A stretch of DNA of 64,000 nt from Indolivaga macrotermitis (GTDB lineage: Bacteria > Bacteroidota > Bacteroidia > Bacteroidales > Dysgonomonadaceae). The stretch is taken from assembly GCF_900128985.1 (NCBI RefSeq), contig NZ_FQUC01000014.1:50576-114575 (forward strand). The letters are read 5' to 3'. The notes beneath the pieces are model-generated. The model made no database searches. It was given only the letters and a program-made list of their open reading frames with translations, and was not told where the DNA came from. The position numbers and the translations under genes were made by a program. Positions 1-8,204 of this stretch are shown here, in pieces (positions within the stretch are counted from its first letter, which is position 1; each line of letters starts with the position of its first letter).

Positions 1-73
1 ATCCGGAAAGCGATAAATAGAAATAAAATGTAACAATTATTCATATTTTGTAGTCTTATAAATTATAGAATGT

Positions 74-81
74 TAATTTTG
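74..81 (+). promoter_or_regulatory. possible -7 element for the tricorn-like protease gene
   Basis: TAATTTTG fits the Bacteroidota -7 consensus TAnnTTTG and lies about 40 bases before the ATG of the protease gene. A TTG at 48-50 is 23 bases upstream, slightly longer than the usual 19-21, so this is only a plausible promoter. Confidence 0.35.
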
Positions 82-121
82 TAAAGAAGGTTAACCAATT
101 ATCTAACTATAAGTACTCAAT

Positions 122-3100
122 ATGAAGAAATTATTATTAGTGGCTTTCATGCTTTTGTCTATAGCTGGTATGAAAGCTCAGGAGCCGCCTTTGTGGATGC
201 GCTATTCGGCAATCTCGCCGGATGGAAGCTATATTGCATTCTCATACAAAGGGGATATTTATAAAGTAGCGGTCAGTGGTGGCAGGGCTATACAGTTGAC
301 AACGCATCCGGCGCATGATACCAGGCCAGTGTGGTCGCCTGATGGAAAAAGTATTGCTTTTGCATCGAACCGCGAAGGTAGTTTCGATGTGTTCCTTGTA
401 TCGGCAGAAGGAGGTATTCCTACCCGTTTGACAAGTAATACTGCGGGGGCATTTCCCGTTACTTTCAAGGATGCGAATCATATCTTGTATACATCGACAG
501 TGATGCTTGATAGTAAGGATAGCCAATTCCCGTCAGGACAATTTCCCCAGGTTTATGAGGTGAGTATTACAGGAGGCAGGTCTAAACTGTTCTCTTCCCT
601 TTCAATGGAAGATATTTCGGTTTCGCCTGATGGTAAACAATTACTCTATCATGATAAGAAAGGATACGAAGACCCTTGGCGTAAGCATCATCAATCATCT
701 ATCACCCGGGATATCTGGTTGTGTAAAGATGGAAAAGAGCGATCTTTTCAGAAGCTGACTTCGTTTAGAGGAGAAGACCGTAATCCGGTATGGGCTGCCG
801 ATGGCCAGTCTTTTTTCTATTTGAGTGAACAAGACGGCACTTTCAATATCTATAAACGAGGGTTGAATTCGACTTCCGATAAACAGATAACTTCTTTTAA
901 AGGTAATCCGGTGCGTTTCTTAAGCGTGAGCCGACAGGGCTTATTAGCTTTTGCGTATGATGGCGAAATATATACTGTTCGCGAAGGGGAACAGCCTGCT
1001 AAGGTTAATGTTCGTATTGTAACCGATAATCAGGAGAATAAACTTAAGTATATGAATTTCTCGAATGGTGCACGCGAAATGTCGGTGTCGCCAAGCGGGA
1101 AAGAAATTGCATTTATAGTAAGGGGTGATGTGTTCGTTTCTTCGGTAGAATACGGAACAACTGTTAGGATTACAAATACTCCCGATCAGGAGAGAAATGT
1201 GTCGTTCAGCCCTGACGGGCGTTCTGTTCTATATGCAGCGGAACGAAACGGTGTATGGAATATTTACCAGACGACATTGAGCCGCAAAGAAGATGCTTCG
1301 TTTGTATATGCAAAAGAATTTAAGGAAGAACAGCTGACCAATTCGGGCGCTGTATCCTTCCAGCCTTTATACTCTCCTGATGGAAAAGAAATAGCTTTTC
1401 TGGAAAGCAGAACCACAATAAAAGTATTGAATCTGGATAGCAAGAAGGTTCGTACAGTACTCGATGGCAAGTTCAATTATTCGTATTCCGATGGAGACCA
1501 GTGGTACCAGTGGTCGCCCGACAGTAAATGGATTATGACCGAGTATATTGGCATTGGAGGGTGGAATAATACTGATATGGCTTTAGTGAAAGCCGATGGT
1601 AGCGGTGAAGTTACCAACCTCACAGAGAGTGGATATACTGATACCAACGGACGTTTTGTACAGAAAGGAAAAGCAATGCTTTGGTTTTCTGACAGGGCTG
1701 GATATCGCAGTCATGGTAGTTGGGGCGCTCATATGGATGCTTATATCATGTTCTTTGATAATGAAGCTTACGACAGATTCAGGCTTAGCAAAGAAGAACT
1801 GGCTTTAGTAGAAGATCAGGAGAAAAAAGATAAGAAAAAGAAAGACGACGAGGAGAAAGCAAAGAAGGCTAAAGAGAAAGATAAAAAAGACAAAAAAGAA
1901 GATGACAGCGAAGACGCAAAGAAAAAGAAAGAAAAGGATGTGAAACCTTTGGTCTTTGATTTCGAAAATAGTAGGGATAGGGTTATTCGCCTGACTCCTA
2001 ATTCGTCATGGATCGCTGATGCGTTATTAAATGAAAAAGGGGATAAGTTATACTATCTGTCGCGTTTCGAAAAAGATTATGACTTGTGGGTATATGACCT
2101 GAAAGAGCGGTCGTCGAAAATATTATTGAAAGGAGCCGGAGGTGGACGGATTCAAACCGATAGTGTAGGGAAAAATATCTTACTGTTGGCAGGAAACAAG
2201 ATTCAAAAAATAGATATGGAAAAGGGAACTGCTACTCCGGTCAAAATAAATGCACAATTTGAGTATCGTCCTGAAAGTGAGCGTAGCTATATATTCGAAC
2301 ATGCATGGCGTCAGGTGAAAGAAAAATTCTATGTGACTGATTTACATAATGTCGATTGGGATGGCTATAAGATCACTTACGAAAAATTCTTGCCGCATAT
2401 CAATAATAACTTCGACTTCTCGGAGATGTTGGGCGAAATGCTGGGTGAGTTGAACGGTTCGCATACCGGAGCCAGATATGGGGGCCCATCTGCACCAATG
2501 CAAACGGCCTATTTGGGCGCATTCTTTGATGAGGGATACGATGGCGAAGGATTGAAGGTGGAAGAAGTGATAAATCAGGGACCTTTGACAATAGCCTCGT
2601 CTAAAATAGCGAAAGGTTCCATTATCCTGAAAATAAATAATGAACCGATTGAAAAAGGACAAGATTATTTTCCTTTATTGGCAGGTAAGTCAGGTAAAAA
2701 AGTGTTGCTGACTTACAAGGCTACACCTTCCGACAAAGAGCAGGAAATCTGGGTGAAACCGATTTCGCAAGGAGAGCAGAATAATCTGTTATATAAGAGA
2801 TGGGTAGAGCAACGCCGGGCAATCGTCGATAAATTATCGAACGGGCGTATCGGTTACGTACATGTTCGTGGAATGAATAGCGAAAGCTTCAGGGAGGTTT
2901 ATTCCGAATTGCTGGGACGTTGCAGGAATAAAGAATCTGTAGTGATTGATACACGGCATAACGGCGGTGGCTGGTTGCACGATGATCTGGTGACTTTGTT
3001 GAGCGGCAAAGAATATCAGCGGTTCGAACCCCGTGGGCAATATATCGGGAGTGACCCTTATAATAAATGGCTGAAACCGTCTGTGGTTCTGATGTGTGAA

Positions 3101-3394
3101 GATAATTATTCGAATGCACATGGCTTCCCTTGGCTTTACAAAGAGCTGGGTGTAGGTAAGCTGGTGGGTACGCCTGTACCGGGAACGATGACTGCCGTTT
3201 GGTGGGAAAGCCAGATAGACCCGAGTATCGTGTTTGGTATTCCTCAGGTAGCAGTGAAAGATATGAGAGGGAATTATCTGGAAAATCAGGAGTTATATCC
3301 CGATGTTGAAGTGTATAACGATCCTGCATCTTCCCTTCAGGGCAAAGACCTGCAATTAGAAAAGGCGGTGAACGTTTTACTTGGTAAAAACTAA
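122..3394 (+). CDS. tricorn-like secreted S41 peptidase with beta-propeller and PDZ domains
   Basis: Predicted periplasmic or surface serine protease of 1090 residues. A Sec signal peptide (first ~19 residues, ending in KAQ) is followed by WD40/PD40-like propeller repeats with recurring SPDGK/SPDGR motifs to about residue 550, more propeller after a linker, a PDZ-like segment around residues 800-880 and a C-terminal S41 (TSPc) domain around 900-1070. Candidate catalytic residues are the His in GSHTGARYGG (~780) and the Ser in NYSNAHGF (~997), as in tricorn core proteases. Residues ~565-607 form a Lys/Asp/Glu-rich low-complexity insert. The gene stands alone and ends at a strong terminator. 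The family is confident; the substrate is unknown. Confidence 0.9.
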   Translation: MKKLLLVAFMLLSIAGMKAQEPPLWMRYSAISPDGSYIAFSYKGDIYKVAVSGGRAIQLTTHPAHDTRPVWSPDGKSIAFASNREGSFDVFLVSAEGGIPTRLTSNTAGAFPVTFKDANHILYTSTVMLDSKDSQFPSGQFPQVYEVSITGGRSKLFSSLSMEDISVSPDGKQLLYHDKKGYEDPWRKHHQSSITRDIWLCKDGKERSFQKLTSFRGEDRNPVWAADGQSFFYLSEQDGTFNIYKRGLNSTSDKQITSFKGNPVRFLSVSRQGLLAFAYDGEIYTVREGEQPAKVNVRIVTDNQENKLKYMNFSNGAREMSVSPSGKEIAFIVRGDVFVSSVEYGTTVRITNTPDQERNVSFSPDGRSVLYAAERNGVWNIYQTTLSRKEDASFVYAKEFKEEQLTNSGAVSFQPLYSPDGKEIAFLESRTTIKVLNLDSKKVRTVLDGKFNYSYSDGDQWYQWSPDSKWIMTEYIGIGGWNNTDMALVKADGSGEVTNLTESGYTDTNGRFVQKGKAMLWFSDRAGYRSHGSWGAHMDAYIMFFDNEAYDRFRLSKEELALVEDQEKKDKKKKDDEEKAKKAKEKDKKDKKEDDSEDAKKKKEKDVKPLVFDFENSRDRVIRLTPNSSWIADALLNEKGDKLYYLSRFEKDYDLWVYDLKERSSKILLKGAGGGRIQTDSVGKNILLLAGNKIQKIDMEKGTATPVKINAQFEYRPESERSYIFEHAWRQVKEKFYVTDLHNVDWDGYKITYEKFLPHINNNFDFSEMLGEMLGELNGSHTGARYGGPSAPMQTAYLGAFFDEGYDGEGLKVEEVINQGPLTIASSKIAKGSIILKINNEPIEKGQDYFPLLAGKSGKKVLLTYKATPSDKEQEIWVKPISQGEQNNLLYKRWVEQRRAIVDKLSNGRIGYVHVRGMNSESFREVYSELLGRCRNKESVVIDTRHNGGGWLHDDLVTLLSGKEYQRFEPRGQYIGSDPYNKWLKPSVVLMCEDNYSNAHGFPWLYKELGVGKLVGTPVPGTMTAVWWESQIDPSIVFGIPQVAVKDMRGNYLENQELYPDVEVYNDPASSLQGKDLQLEKAVNVLLGKN

Positions 3395-3419
3395 AGGATA
3401 ATTGTAATACTGTATAGAA

Positions 3420-3460
3420 AAAGGCTGAATCTTGTTACTGGGTTCAGCCTTCTTTATTTT
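3420..3460 (+). terminator. Rho-independent terminator of the tricorn-like protease gene
   Basis: AAGGCTGAA and TTCAGCCTT form a hairpin 25 bases after the stop codon, followed by a T-rich stretch. Confidence 0.8.
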
Positions 3461-3975
3461 CTGTGCGCAATCACAGATTGCTTGCCCTTCTTTTGGCCTA
3501 AGTCCCAAAAGAAGGCAAAAACTCATTGGCGCTTCGAGCCTTCGCCTATCTGACAACGTTCGCAGCCGAAACTAAATAAACCTCACCCTTTCGGGCTCAA
3601 ACAGAGTTTAGTTTTAACGGCTACTTTACGTGTCAGATTACGGCTACACCTCTATATGCGCCTTTGGCTTACGCACGTTAAAAAAAAGGGCCTGAGACCC
3701 TCGTCCGTCAGGTTCCGACATCGACGTAAAGCACGGGGTACCCGTTGTGAGAAGGAAGCGTTAAAAGACAAATAGAAGTTGTATTAAGCGTGCTTTATTT
3801 GTCTTCGCTTTCGAACACGTAACGGGTCGAGCTTGAAGGCGCAGTCTTGATCTTTTGCTTCGTTTTGCATCAAGGCAAAATGAAGAACAAGCCTTTAGGC
3901 GCGTTAGTAAATACTCGAAAAACTAAAGCCTTTTTCAGCTATAAGGTTGATATTTGTCAGTATAGGTAGAAATAA
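3461..3975. repeat. structured non-coding block of about 500 bases
   Basis: No convincing ORF. The stretch is more GC-rich than nearby intergenic DNA and is built of imperfect inverted repeats: GCCCTTCTTTTGG with CCAAAAGAAGGC (3483-3520), AAACTAAA with TTTAGTTT (about 3569-3617), TCTGACA with TGTCAGA (about 3550-3637), AAAGACAAATA with TATTTGTCTT (about 3764-3806), and CTTCGTTTTGC with GCAAAATGAAG (about 3859-3884). This arrangement suggests a dispersed repeat or a structured RNA; neither can be decided from one copy. Confidence 0.5.
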
Positions 3976-3981
3976 GAACAC

Positions 3982-4395
3982 TTAATGTAACCCTAATATC
4001 ATATTAGCAAGAATGATGGCTAATACTATCAATGTAATACAGACATACATGTAATCTTTTTCGATAAGAAAAGAAAAAGCCGAAAATGCTACACGGATAA
4101 TGGGCGTTGCAATCAAAACAATGATTCCGATCTGAACAATTGCTGCTCCGTCGAAATTCAGTACTGCCGGAATGATTGAATTGAGTTCTCTCAGATATTG
4201 GTCTACACCCGGAAATGGTTGCCCTGAAGGGGTAGGACTATAATCGGCGGTCTTGGCATGATGTTGAAGCATGTATACAATACCTCCGAATACGGTAATT
4301 ATGCTGGATAGTACGACTCCGTAGCGTAATAATTTTCCTATGTATTGTTCAACATCCCGTTGATCCCAATATGCTCGCGAAAATATATGTTTCAT
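3982..4395 (-). CDS. DUF1634 family membrane protein
   Basis: Inner-membrane protein of 137 residues with three hydrophobic segments, near residues 26-45, 85-108 and 115-135. It starts 21 bases after the stop of the TSUP permease gene and is in the same direction, so the two are likely co-transcribed. DUF1634 proteins commonly accompany TauE/SafE-type permeases, which fits the pairing here. The molecular role of the family is not established; an accessory subunit of the permease is inference. Confidence 0.8.
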   Translation of the reverse strand: MKHIFSRAYWDQRDVEQYIGKLLRYGVVLSSIITVFGGIVYMLQHHAKTADYSPTPSGQPFPGVDQYLRELNSIIPAVLNFDGAAIVQIGIIVLIATPIIRVAFSAFSFLIEKDYMYVCITLIVLAIILANMILGLH

Positions 4396-4416
4396 GTTTT
4401 ATTGTTTCTGTGAATA

Positions 4417-5256
4417 TTATAGCTTACCTGTTATTCCATTATACATCATGGAGATTGCAAGGAAGAATATAACGATACTGAATAGTTGGCGCAGTCGCTT
4501 TACATTGGCTTTCGGCAAAACTTTCGATCCGATAAAAGCTCCGAGTAATACGCCGACTACGATGGGCATACAAAGCCCGGGATCGATATAACCCCTTTGC
4601 AGGTAAATTACAGCACTGGCTGCGGCTGTTACCCCCACCATAAAGTTACTGGTGGTGGTAGACACTTTGAATGGGATTTTCATTGCAGTATCCATTGCCA
4701 GTACTTTTAATGCTCCCGACCCGATACCCAGTAAACCGGATAGTACTCCGGCTATGGTCATTAACGAATAACCGCCTGCTACATTATGTACCTTGTAGTT
4801 TACTATACCTTCTTTTGTCGGATACGAGCCATTCAGTTTAAGCTTATCAGCCAGTTTATCGCCGGGTGCATTGGGATCCAGATGTTCTTCTTTTTTGGTG
4901 ATAGTACGTATCGCCGAAAATATCAGTACACATCCGAAGATAACGGCAATATACTGTTTGTCGAGGTAGATGGCTATGATGGCTCCAAGTACAGCCCCCG
5001 TGGTGGTAGCTATTTCGAGAAACATCCCTATGCGGACATTGGTGATCCCTTCTTTTATGTATGCTGCGGCGGCTCCCGAAGAACTGGCTATGGATGTGAC
5101 AAGGGCTGCCCCGATAGCATACCTCATATCTACACCGAATCCGAGAGTTAATAATGGAATAACGACTACTCCGCCGCCAAGTCCGGTAAGGGATCCCAAA
5201 AAACCGGCAAATATTGCACCTAAAAACAATATCAGAATAAACAGACTTAATGACAT
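4417..5256 (-). CDS. TSUP (TauE/SafE) family sulfite or organosulfur exporter
   Basis: Polytopic membrane protein of 279 residues with about eight hydrophobic segments. The N-terminus carries the family glycine-rich motif GSLTGLGGGVVVIPLL, and a second half-repeat near residue 175 has GLLGIGSGALKVLAMD, as expected for the duplicated TSUP fold. These proteins move sulfite, sulfoacetate or related small anions across the inner membrane. It is first gene of a leftward pair with the DUF1634 gene. The transported anion cannot be told from sequence. Confidence 0.85.
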   Translation of the reverse strand: MSLSLFILILFLGAIFAGFLGSLTGLGGGVVVIPLLTLGFGVDMRYAIGAALVTSIASSSGAAAAYIKEGITNVRIGMFLEIATTTGAVLGAIIAIYLDKQYIAVIFGCVLIFSAIRTITKKEEHLDPNAPGDKLADKLKLNGSYPTKEGIVNYKVHNVAGGYSLMTIAGVLSGLLGIGSGALKVLAMDTAMKIPFKVSTTTSNFMVGVTAAASAVIYLQRGYIDPGLCMPIVVGVLLGAFIGSKVLPKANVKRLRQLFSIVIFFLAISMMYNGITGKL

Positions 5257-5920
5257 ATATTTGTGTTTTTAAGGTCTTAGACCTTTTTAATACTTTGATA
5301 AGCAAAACAACGATAGCCAGTTATTGTTCGAAAATGTATCATTAAATACTAGCTGTGACTTAATTATCCGTTACAAAAATAGGTAATTTAAGATTGTCTG
5401 CCTATTTAATTCCTCTCAAATCGAATATCTTATCTTGAAAAAATAGATTGTATTTATACTTTAGGGTTGGTTATATGTGGCGACGAAGGTAATAATCTAG
5501 GAGAATGCCGGTAGTTTTTTCAATGCAGTTAATTGTCGGGGTTGGAATATAAATATATGTAAAAATTAATCTAAGTGATGGTCTTGTTTAGCTTGATTTT
5601 GTACATTTGGCTTGTTGGAATAATTTTATCTATAGTATGAGGTTTCAGACCTTTCTGTCGGTTCTGTAAATAGAAGAACAATAATCGGTTATATATCGAA
5701 AACGCATTATTCATAACTGTAACTTATATAACTGATAAGATTAGAAAAAATAAAAATGATGTCACAAGTGTCACTTTTGTCACTTTAAATGGGTTAAGTT
5801 CCCCATATTAAGACTAATAGCAAGGTGACAAAGTAAACAGTAAAGTGACAGAAAGTATACATGTGGTGTATAAGTTTGTCACCTTTTTATCAAGATATTC
5901 AATATAAAATCTAAGTAATT
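5257..5920. other. 663 bp intergenic region with a duplicated ~100 bp block and GTGACA repeats
   Basis: No gene is supported. Two imperfect copies of a ~100 bp block (about 5266-5372 and 5638-5737) share the pattern AGGT-N4-GACCTTT, then ACAA..AT, GTTAT, TCGAAAA and CTG.GACTTA. A cluster of GTCAC/GTGACA half-sites follows at 5761-5885. The promoter of the leftward TSUP gene and of the rightward aldo/keto reductase gene must lie here, but I see no clear consensus for either. Confidence 0.5.
5761..5885. repeat. GTGACA/TGTCAC short-repeat array
   Basis: Three TGTCAC-type sites spaced 9-10 bases (5761-5783) are followed by GTGACA sites at about 5825 and 5845 in the opposite orientation and TTGTCACC at about 5877. 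The core GTGACAAAAGTGACAC, read on the minus strand at 5769-5783, recurs at 51225-51240. About one helical turn between sites suggests protein binding. Confidence 0.55.
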
Positions 5921-6877
5921 ATGGAATATAAATTTTGCGGTAAAAGCGGTTTGAAATTACCTGTCCTATCCCTAGGACTTTGGCATAATTTCGGTGCGAT
6001 TGATGATTTCGCTAATTCACGCCAAATGATATGTACGGCATTCGATAAAGGGATTACCCATATAGATCTGGCTAATAATTATGGACCGCCTCCGGGCAGC
6101 GCAGAGGAGACTTTCGGAAAAGTATTGAAATCGGATCTGGCTTCACACAGGGATGAACTGATTGTTTCGTCAAAAGCAGGCCATCTGATGTGGAACGGAC
6201 CTTATGGTGACGGGAGTTCGCGTAAATCTTTATTTGCCAGTATCGATCAGAGTTTGAAACGCACGGGATTGGATTATTTCGATATTTTTTACAGTCACCG
6301 TTACGATGGAGAAACTCCGGTGGAAGAAACAATGATGGCACTGGTTGATATTGTCCGCCAAGGAAAGGCTCTGTATGTGGGATTGTCGAAATATCCGTAT
6401 GAAAAGGCGAAAGAGGCGTTTAGTATTCTGAAAGAAAATAAGGTTCCCTGCCTTATCTATCAGGATCGTTACAATATGTTGGTACGTGATGTCGAAAAAG
6501 GATTATTGCAACTGACGGAAGAGCAGGGGAGCGGTTTTATCGCTTTTTCTCCTTTGGCTCAGGGATTGCTGACCGATAAATATTTACACGGTATTCCTCA
6601 GGGATCGAGGGCTGCAAAAGAAAGCGGCTTCCTTCAACAAGATCAGGTGAATGAACCGGTTATAGCAAAAGCTACAAGACTGAATGAAATAGCCCGGCAA
6701 AGGGGACAGTCTCTGGCCGAAATGGCTTTGGCATGGGTATTATATAACAAACGGGTGACATCGGTTATTATCGGGGTGAGCTCTGTGGGGCAACTGAATG
6801 ATAATATCGATACGTTGAATAATAAAAATTTTTCCACTCAGGAAATTGATCTAATTGAAGATATTCTTAATCAATGA
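5921..6877 (+). CDS. aldo/keto reductase, YghZ/L-glyceraldehyde-3-phosphate reductase type
   Basis: Cytoplasmic NADPH-dependent reductase of 318 residues. It shows the AKR motifs GITHIDLANNYGPPPGSAE (Asp and Tyr of the catalytic tetrad), the Lys in VSSKAGHL, and the His in FYSHRYDGETPVEET. The AANNYG-like segment with PPGSAE is typical of the YghZ/Kv-beta-like AKR subgroup, which reduces small aldehydes such as glyceraldehyde phosphate and methylglyoxal. The stop codon overlaps the start of the next gene by four bases (ATGA), indicating translational coupling. Substrate is inferred from subgroup only. Confidence 0.88.
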   Translation: MEYKFCGKSGLKLPVLSLGLWHNFGAIDDFANSRQMICTAFDKGITHIDLANNYGPPPGSAEETFGKVLKSDLASHRDELIVSSKAGHLMWNGPYGDGSSRKSLFASIDQSLKRTGLDYFDIFYSHRYDGETPVEETMMALVDIVRQGKALYVGLSKYPYEKAKEAFSILKENKVPCLIYQDRYNMLVRDVEKGLLQLTEEQGSGFIAFSPLAQGLLTDKYLHGIPQGSRAAKESGFLQQDQVNEPVIAKATRLNEIARQRGQSLAEMALAWVLYNKRVTSVIIGVSSVGQLNDNIDTLNNKNFSTQEIDLIEDILNQ

Positions 6878-7314
6878 ATAATGTGCTGAAGCGTTTAGCT
6901 GTTTTGTCTGTGATCCTTATCCTTTGGGGATGTGCTAAAGAGGAAAATGTATCTAGCTCTGTTCCATACCGTCAGGTTGAGATTAATATTAATACGACAC
7001 TCGAAAACAGCTTTGATAATCCGTATTATACGAAAATATACAGTAGTGCCGGATATGCCGGGGTAATTGTGATCAGCTATTATGCTTCGGGTGTGGATTT
7101 GTCTCTGGCGGCTTTCGATCTGTGTTGTCCTTACGAGGCTCCGGCGAAAAATATATTGGAAAAGATTAATACATTACAGCTGCAATGCCCTAAATGCAAG
7201 TCGGTCTATAATATAGGGGACGGTTCGGGTAGATATGAGTCGGGACCCACTACTGAACGATTGCGAAAATACTATGTAAATAAAGACGGAACGATGTACC
7301 GCATTCGTAATTAA
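6874..7314 (+). CDS. Rieske-like lipoprotein
   Basis: Lipoprotein of 146 residues with a signal peptide ending in the lipobox LWGC (Cys ~20). The C-terminal half resembles Rieske-type domains in layout: FDLCCPYEAP, then about 30 residues later CPKCKSVYNI and a GDGSGRYESGP turn. The canonical histidine ligands of CxH and CxxH are absent and replaced by Tyr and Cys, so the metal centre, if any, would be different. It overlaps the upstream reductase gene by four bases and is its likely operon partner. Function is otherwise unknown. Confidence 0.6.
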   Translation: MNNVLKRLAVLSVILILWGCAKEENVSSSVPYRQVEININTTLENSFDNPYYTKIYSSAGYAGVIVISYYASGVDLSLAAFDLCCPYEAPAKNILEKINTLQLQCPKCKSVYNIGDGSGRYESGPTTERLRKYYVNKDGTMYRIRN

Positions 7315-7326
7315 TCGGGCTATTTG

Positions 7327-7357
7327 TTTGTAAAATCAAAAAAAGATTTTACATTTG
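7327..7357 (+). promoter_or_regulatory. promoter of the tRNA-Gly/tRNA-Leu operon
   Basis: TTTG at 7327-7330 and TACATTTG at 7350-7357 are separated by 19 bases, matching the Bacteroidota -33/-7 consensus. The first tRNA starts 55 bases further on. Confidence 0.75.
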
Positions 7358-7412
7358 CACTCGCAATTGTGAAAACGGTCTGCAGCGGTAGATACAGGCA
7401 ATAGCAGCATTT

Positions 7413-7488
<76 letters not shown>

Positions 7489-7493
7489 AGGAT

Positions 7494-7576
7494 GCTCGGA
7501 TGGTGGAATGGTAGACACGCAAGACTTAAAATCTTGTGACCATTAGGTTGTGCGGGTTCAAGTCCCGCTCCGAGTA
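7494..7576 (+). tRNA. tRNA-Leu (anticodon TAA), attachment site of the integrated element
   Basis: Class II tRNA of 83 bases: acceptor GCTCGGA pairing with TCCGAGT (one G-U), anticodon stem CAAGA/TCTTG with loop CTTAAAA (anticodon TAA), a variable arm, and T arm GCGGG-TTCAAGT-CCCGC. CCA is not encoded. Its last 14 bases plus the next base form the left copy of the 15 bp direct repeat bounding the element, so the tRNA stays intact after integration. Confidence 0.95.
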
Positions 7577-7577
7577 C
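7563..7577 (+). repeat. attL core (15 bp direct repeat)
   Basis: TCCCGCTCCGAGTAC covers the T-arm and acceptor 3' side of tRNA-Leu and is identical to 24109-24123. Confidence 0.85.
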
Positions 7578-7612
7578 TTTTTTAGCTGATTACCAGTAAT
7601 TTATGCGAATTA

Positions 7613-7631
7613 TGTTCGGTAAATGTTCGGT
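7613..7631 (+). repeat. left arm-type repeat pair (TGTTCGGT x2)
   Basis: TGTTCGGTAAATGTTCGGT: two TGTTCGGT copies 11 bases apart, 36 bases inside attL. The same pair, with the same spacing and orientation, occurs at 23961-23979 next to the integrase gene. Both pairs lie in the ends of the element, as expected of integrase or excisionase arm sites. Confidence 0.6.
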
Positions 7632-7653
7632 TTAACGGCTGAAAAACAAAATT

Positions 7654-7681
7654 AACGGCTCTGAATAAGGGTCGTTTTTTT
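7654..7681 (+). terminator. terminator just inside the left end of the element
   Basis: AACGGCTC (7654-7661) and GGGTCGTT (7669-7676) pair with two or three G-U pairs around a 7-base loop and are followed by a T run. It would stop transcription entering from the tRNA operon, replacing the native terminator displaced by integration. Confidence 0.6.
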
Positions 7682-7732
7682 GTGTCTTGCACAACATCTA
7701 TTTATTTTCGAATATTCTTAACCCTTCCATTT

Positions 7733-7870
7733 TTATGGTATTCCAGATTTTCTGAATGGCAGTTTATTTCTATCTCTGGCATCTCTTAGGGTATCCGTAC
7801 AAAATGTAGTGTATATACGGGCCTCGGTTTCACTTAACCACCTTTTTTCTATAATAATCCGATTTGACAT
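7733..7870 (-). pseudogene. short excisionase-like HTH protein, probably frameshifted
   Basis: A 45-codon reading frame with WLSETEARIYT, FCTDTLRDARD and KLPFRKSG, the pattern of the helix-turn-helix/winged-helix (HTH_17, excisionase-like) proteins of Bacteroidota elements. It stops right after KSGIP, but the +1 frame continues with LEYHKNGRVKNIRK, which looks like the missing wing, so a one-base frameshift is likely. An intact minimal protein is the alternative. Leftmost gene of the element, with a 16 bp perfect palindrome 22 bases upstream. Confidence 0.45.
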
Positions 7871-7891
7871 AGGTTTTTAATCTAAATATAC

Positions 7892-7907
7892 TACTTATAT
7901 ATAAGTA
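7892..7907. promoter_or_regulatory. perfect 16 bp palindrome, possible operator
   Basis: TACTTATATATAAGTA is its own reverse complement and sits 22 bases upstream of the short HTH reading frame ending at 7870. A dimeric repressor site is a reasonable guess. Confidence 0.4.
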
Positions 7908-7983
7908 AACCGCCCCTACCTTCACAGGCAAAGACGGTTAAAATTGCAAATACAATATGACTTAGACGAAGCCACATGTTTTT

Positions 7984-8199
7984 TTAGTCTTTGGCAAATA
8001 CTTTCATTAGTTCACCTAACATATGTAAATCATTAACAGAGCCTCTGATATCTCCGTTATCTTCAACGATAGCCATGTACATACTGGAGTATGCAAGACT
8101 TATCTCTGCCAGGCGTTGATAAAATGAACTAATGCATCCGTATTCATCAAAAATTAGTGCGTTTAACGCATCTATTTGTTTTGTGCTTAATGTATTCAT
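7984..8199 (-). CDS. hypothetical protein, 71 residues
   Basis: Small, mainly helical, acidic protein with no recognised family. It is the last of a run of small leftward genes in the early region of the element and starts 5 bases after the stop of the DUF2693-like gene. The tight spacing and shared direction support that it is real. No signal peptide or membrane segment; function unknown. Confidence 0.55.
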   Translation of the reverse strand: MNTLSTKQIDALNALIFDEYGCISSFYQRLAEISLAYSSMYMAIVEDNGDIRGSVNDLHMLGELMKVFAKD

Positions 8200-8204
8200 A
8201 CTGT

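Noticed and set aside
4786..5272. Several 100-120 codon frames opposite the TSUP permease gene.
   Set aside because: They are antisense to a well-defined membrane protein with a duplicated family motif and have no domain of their own.
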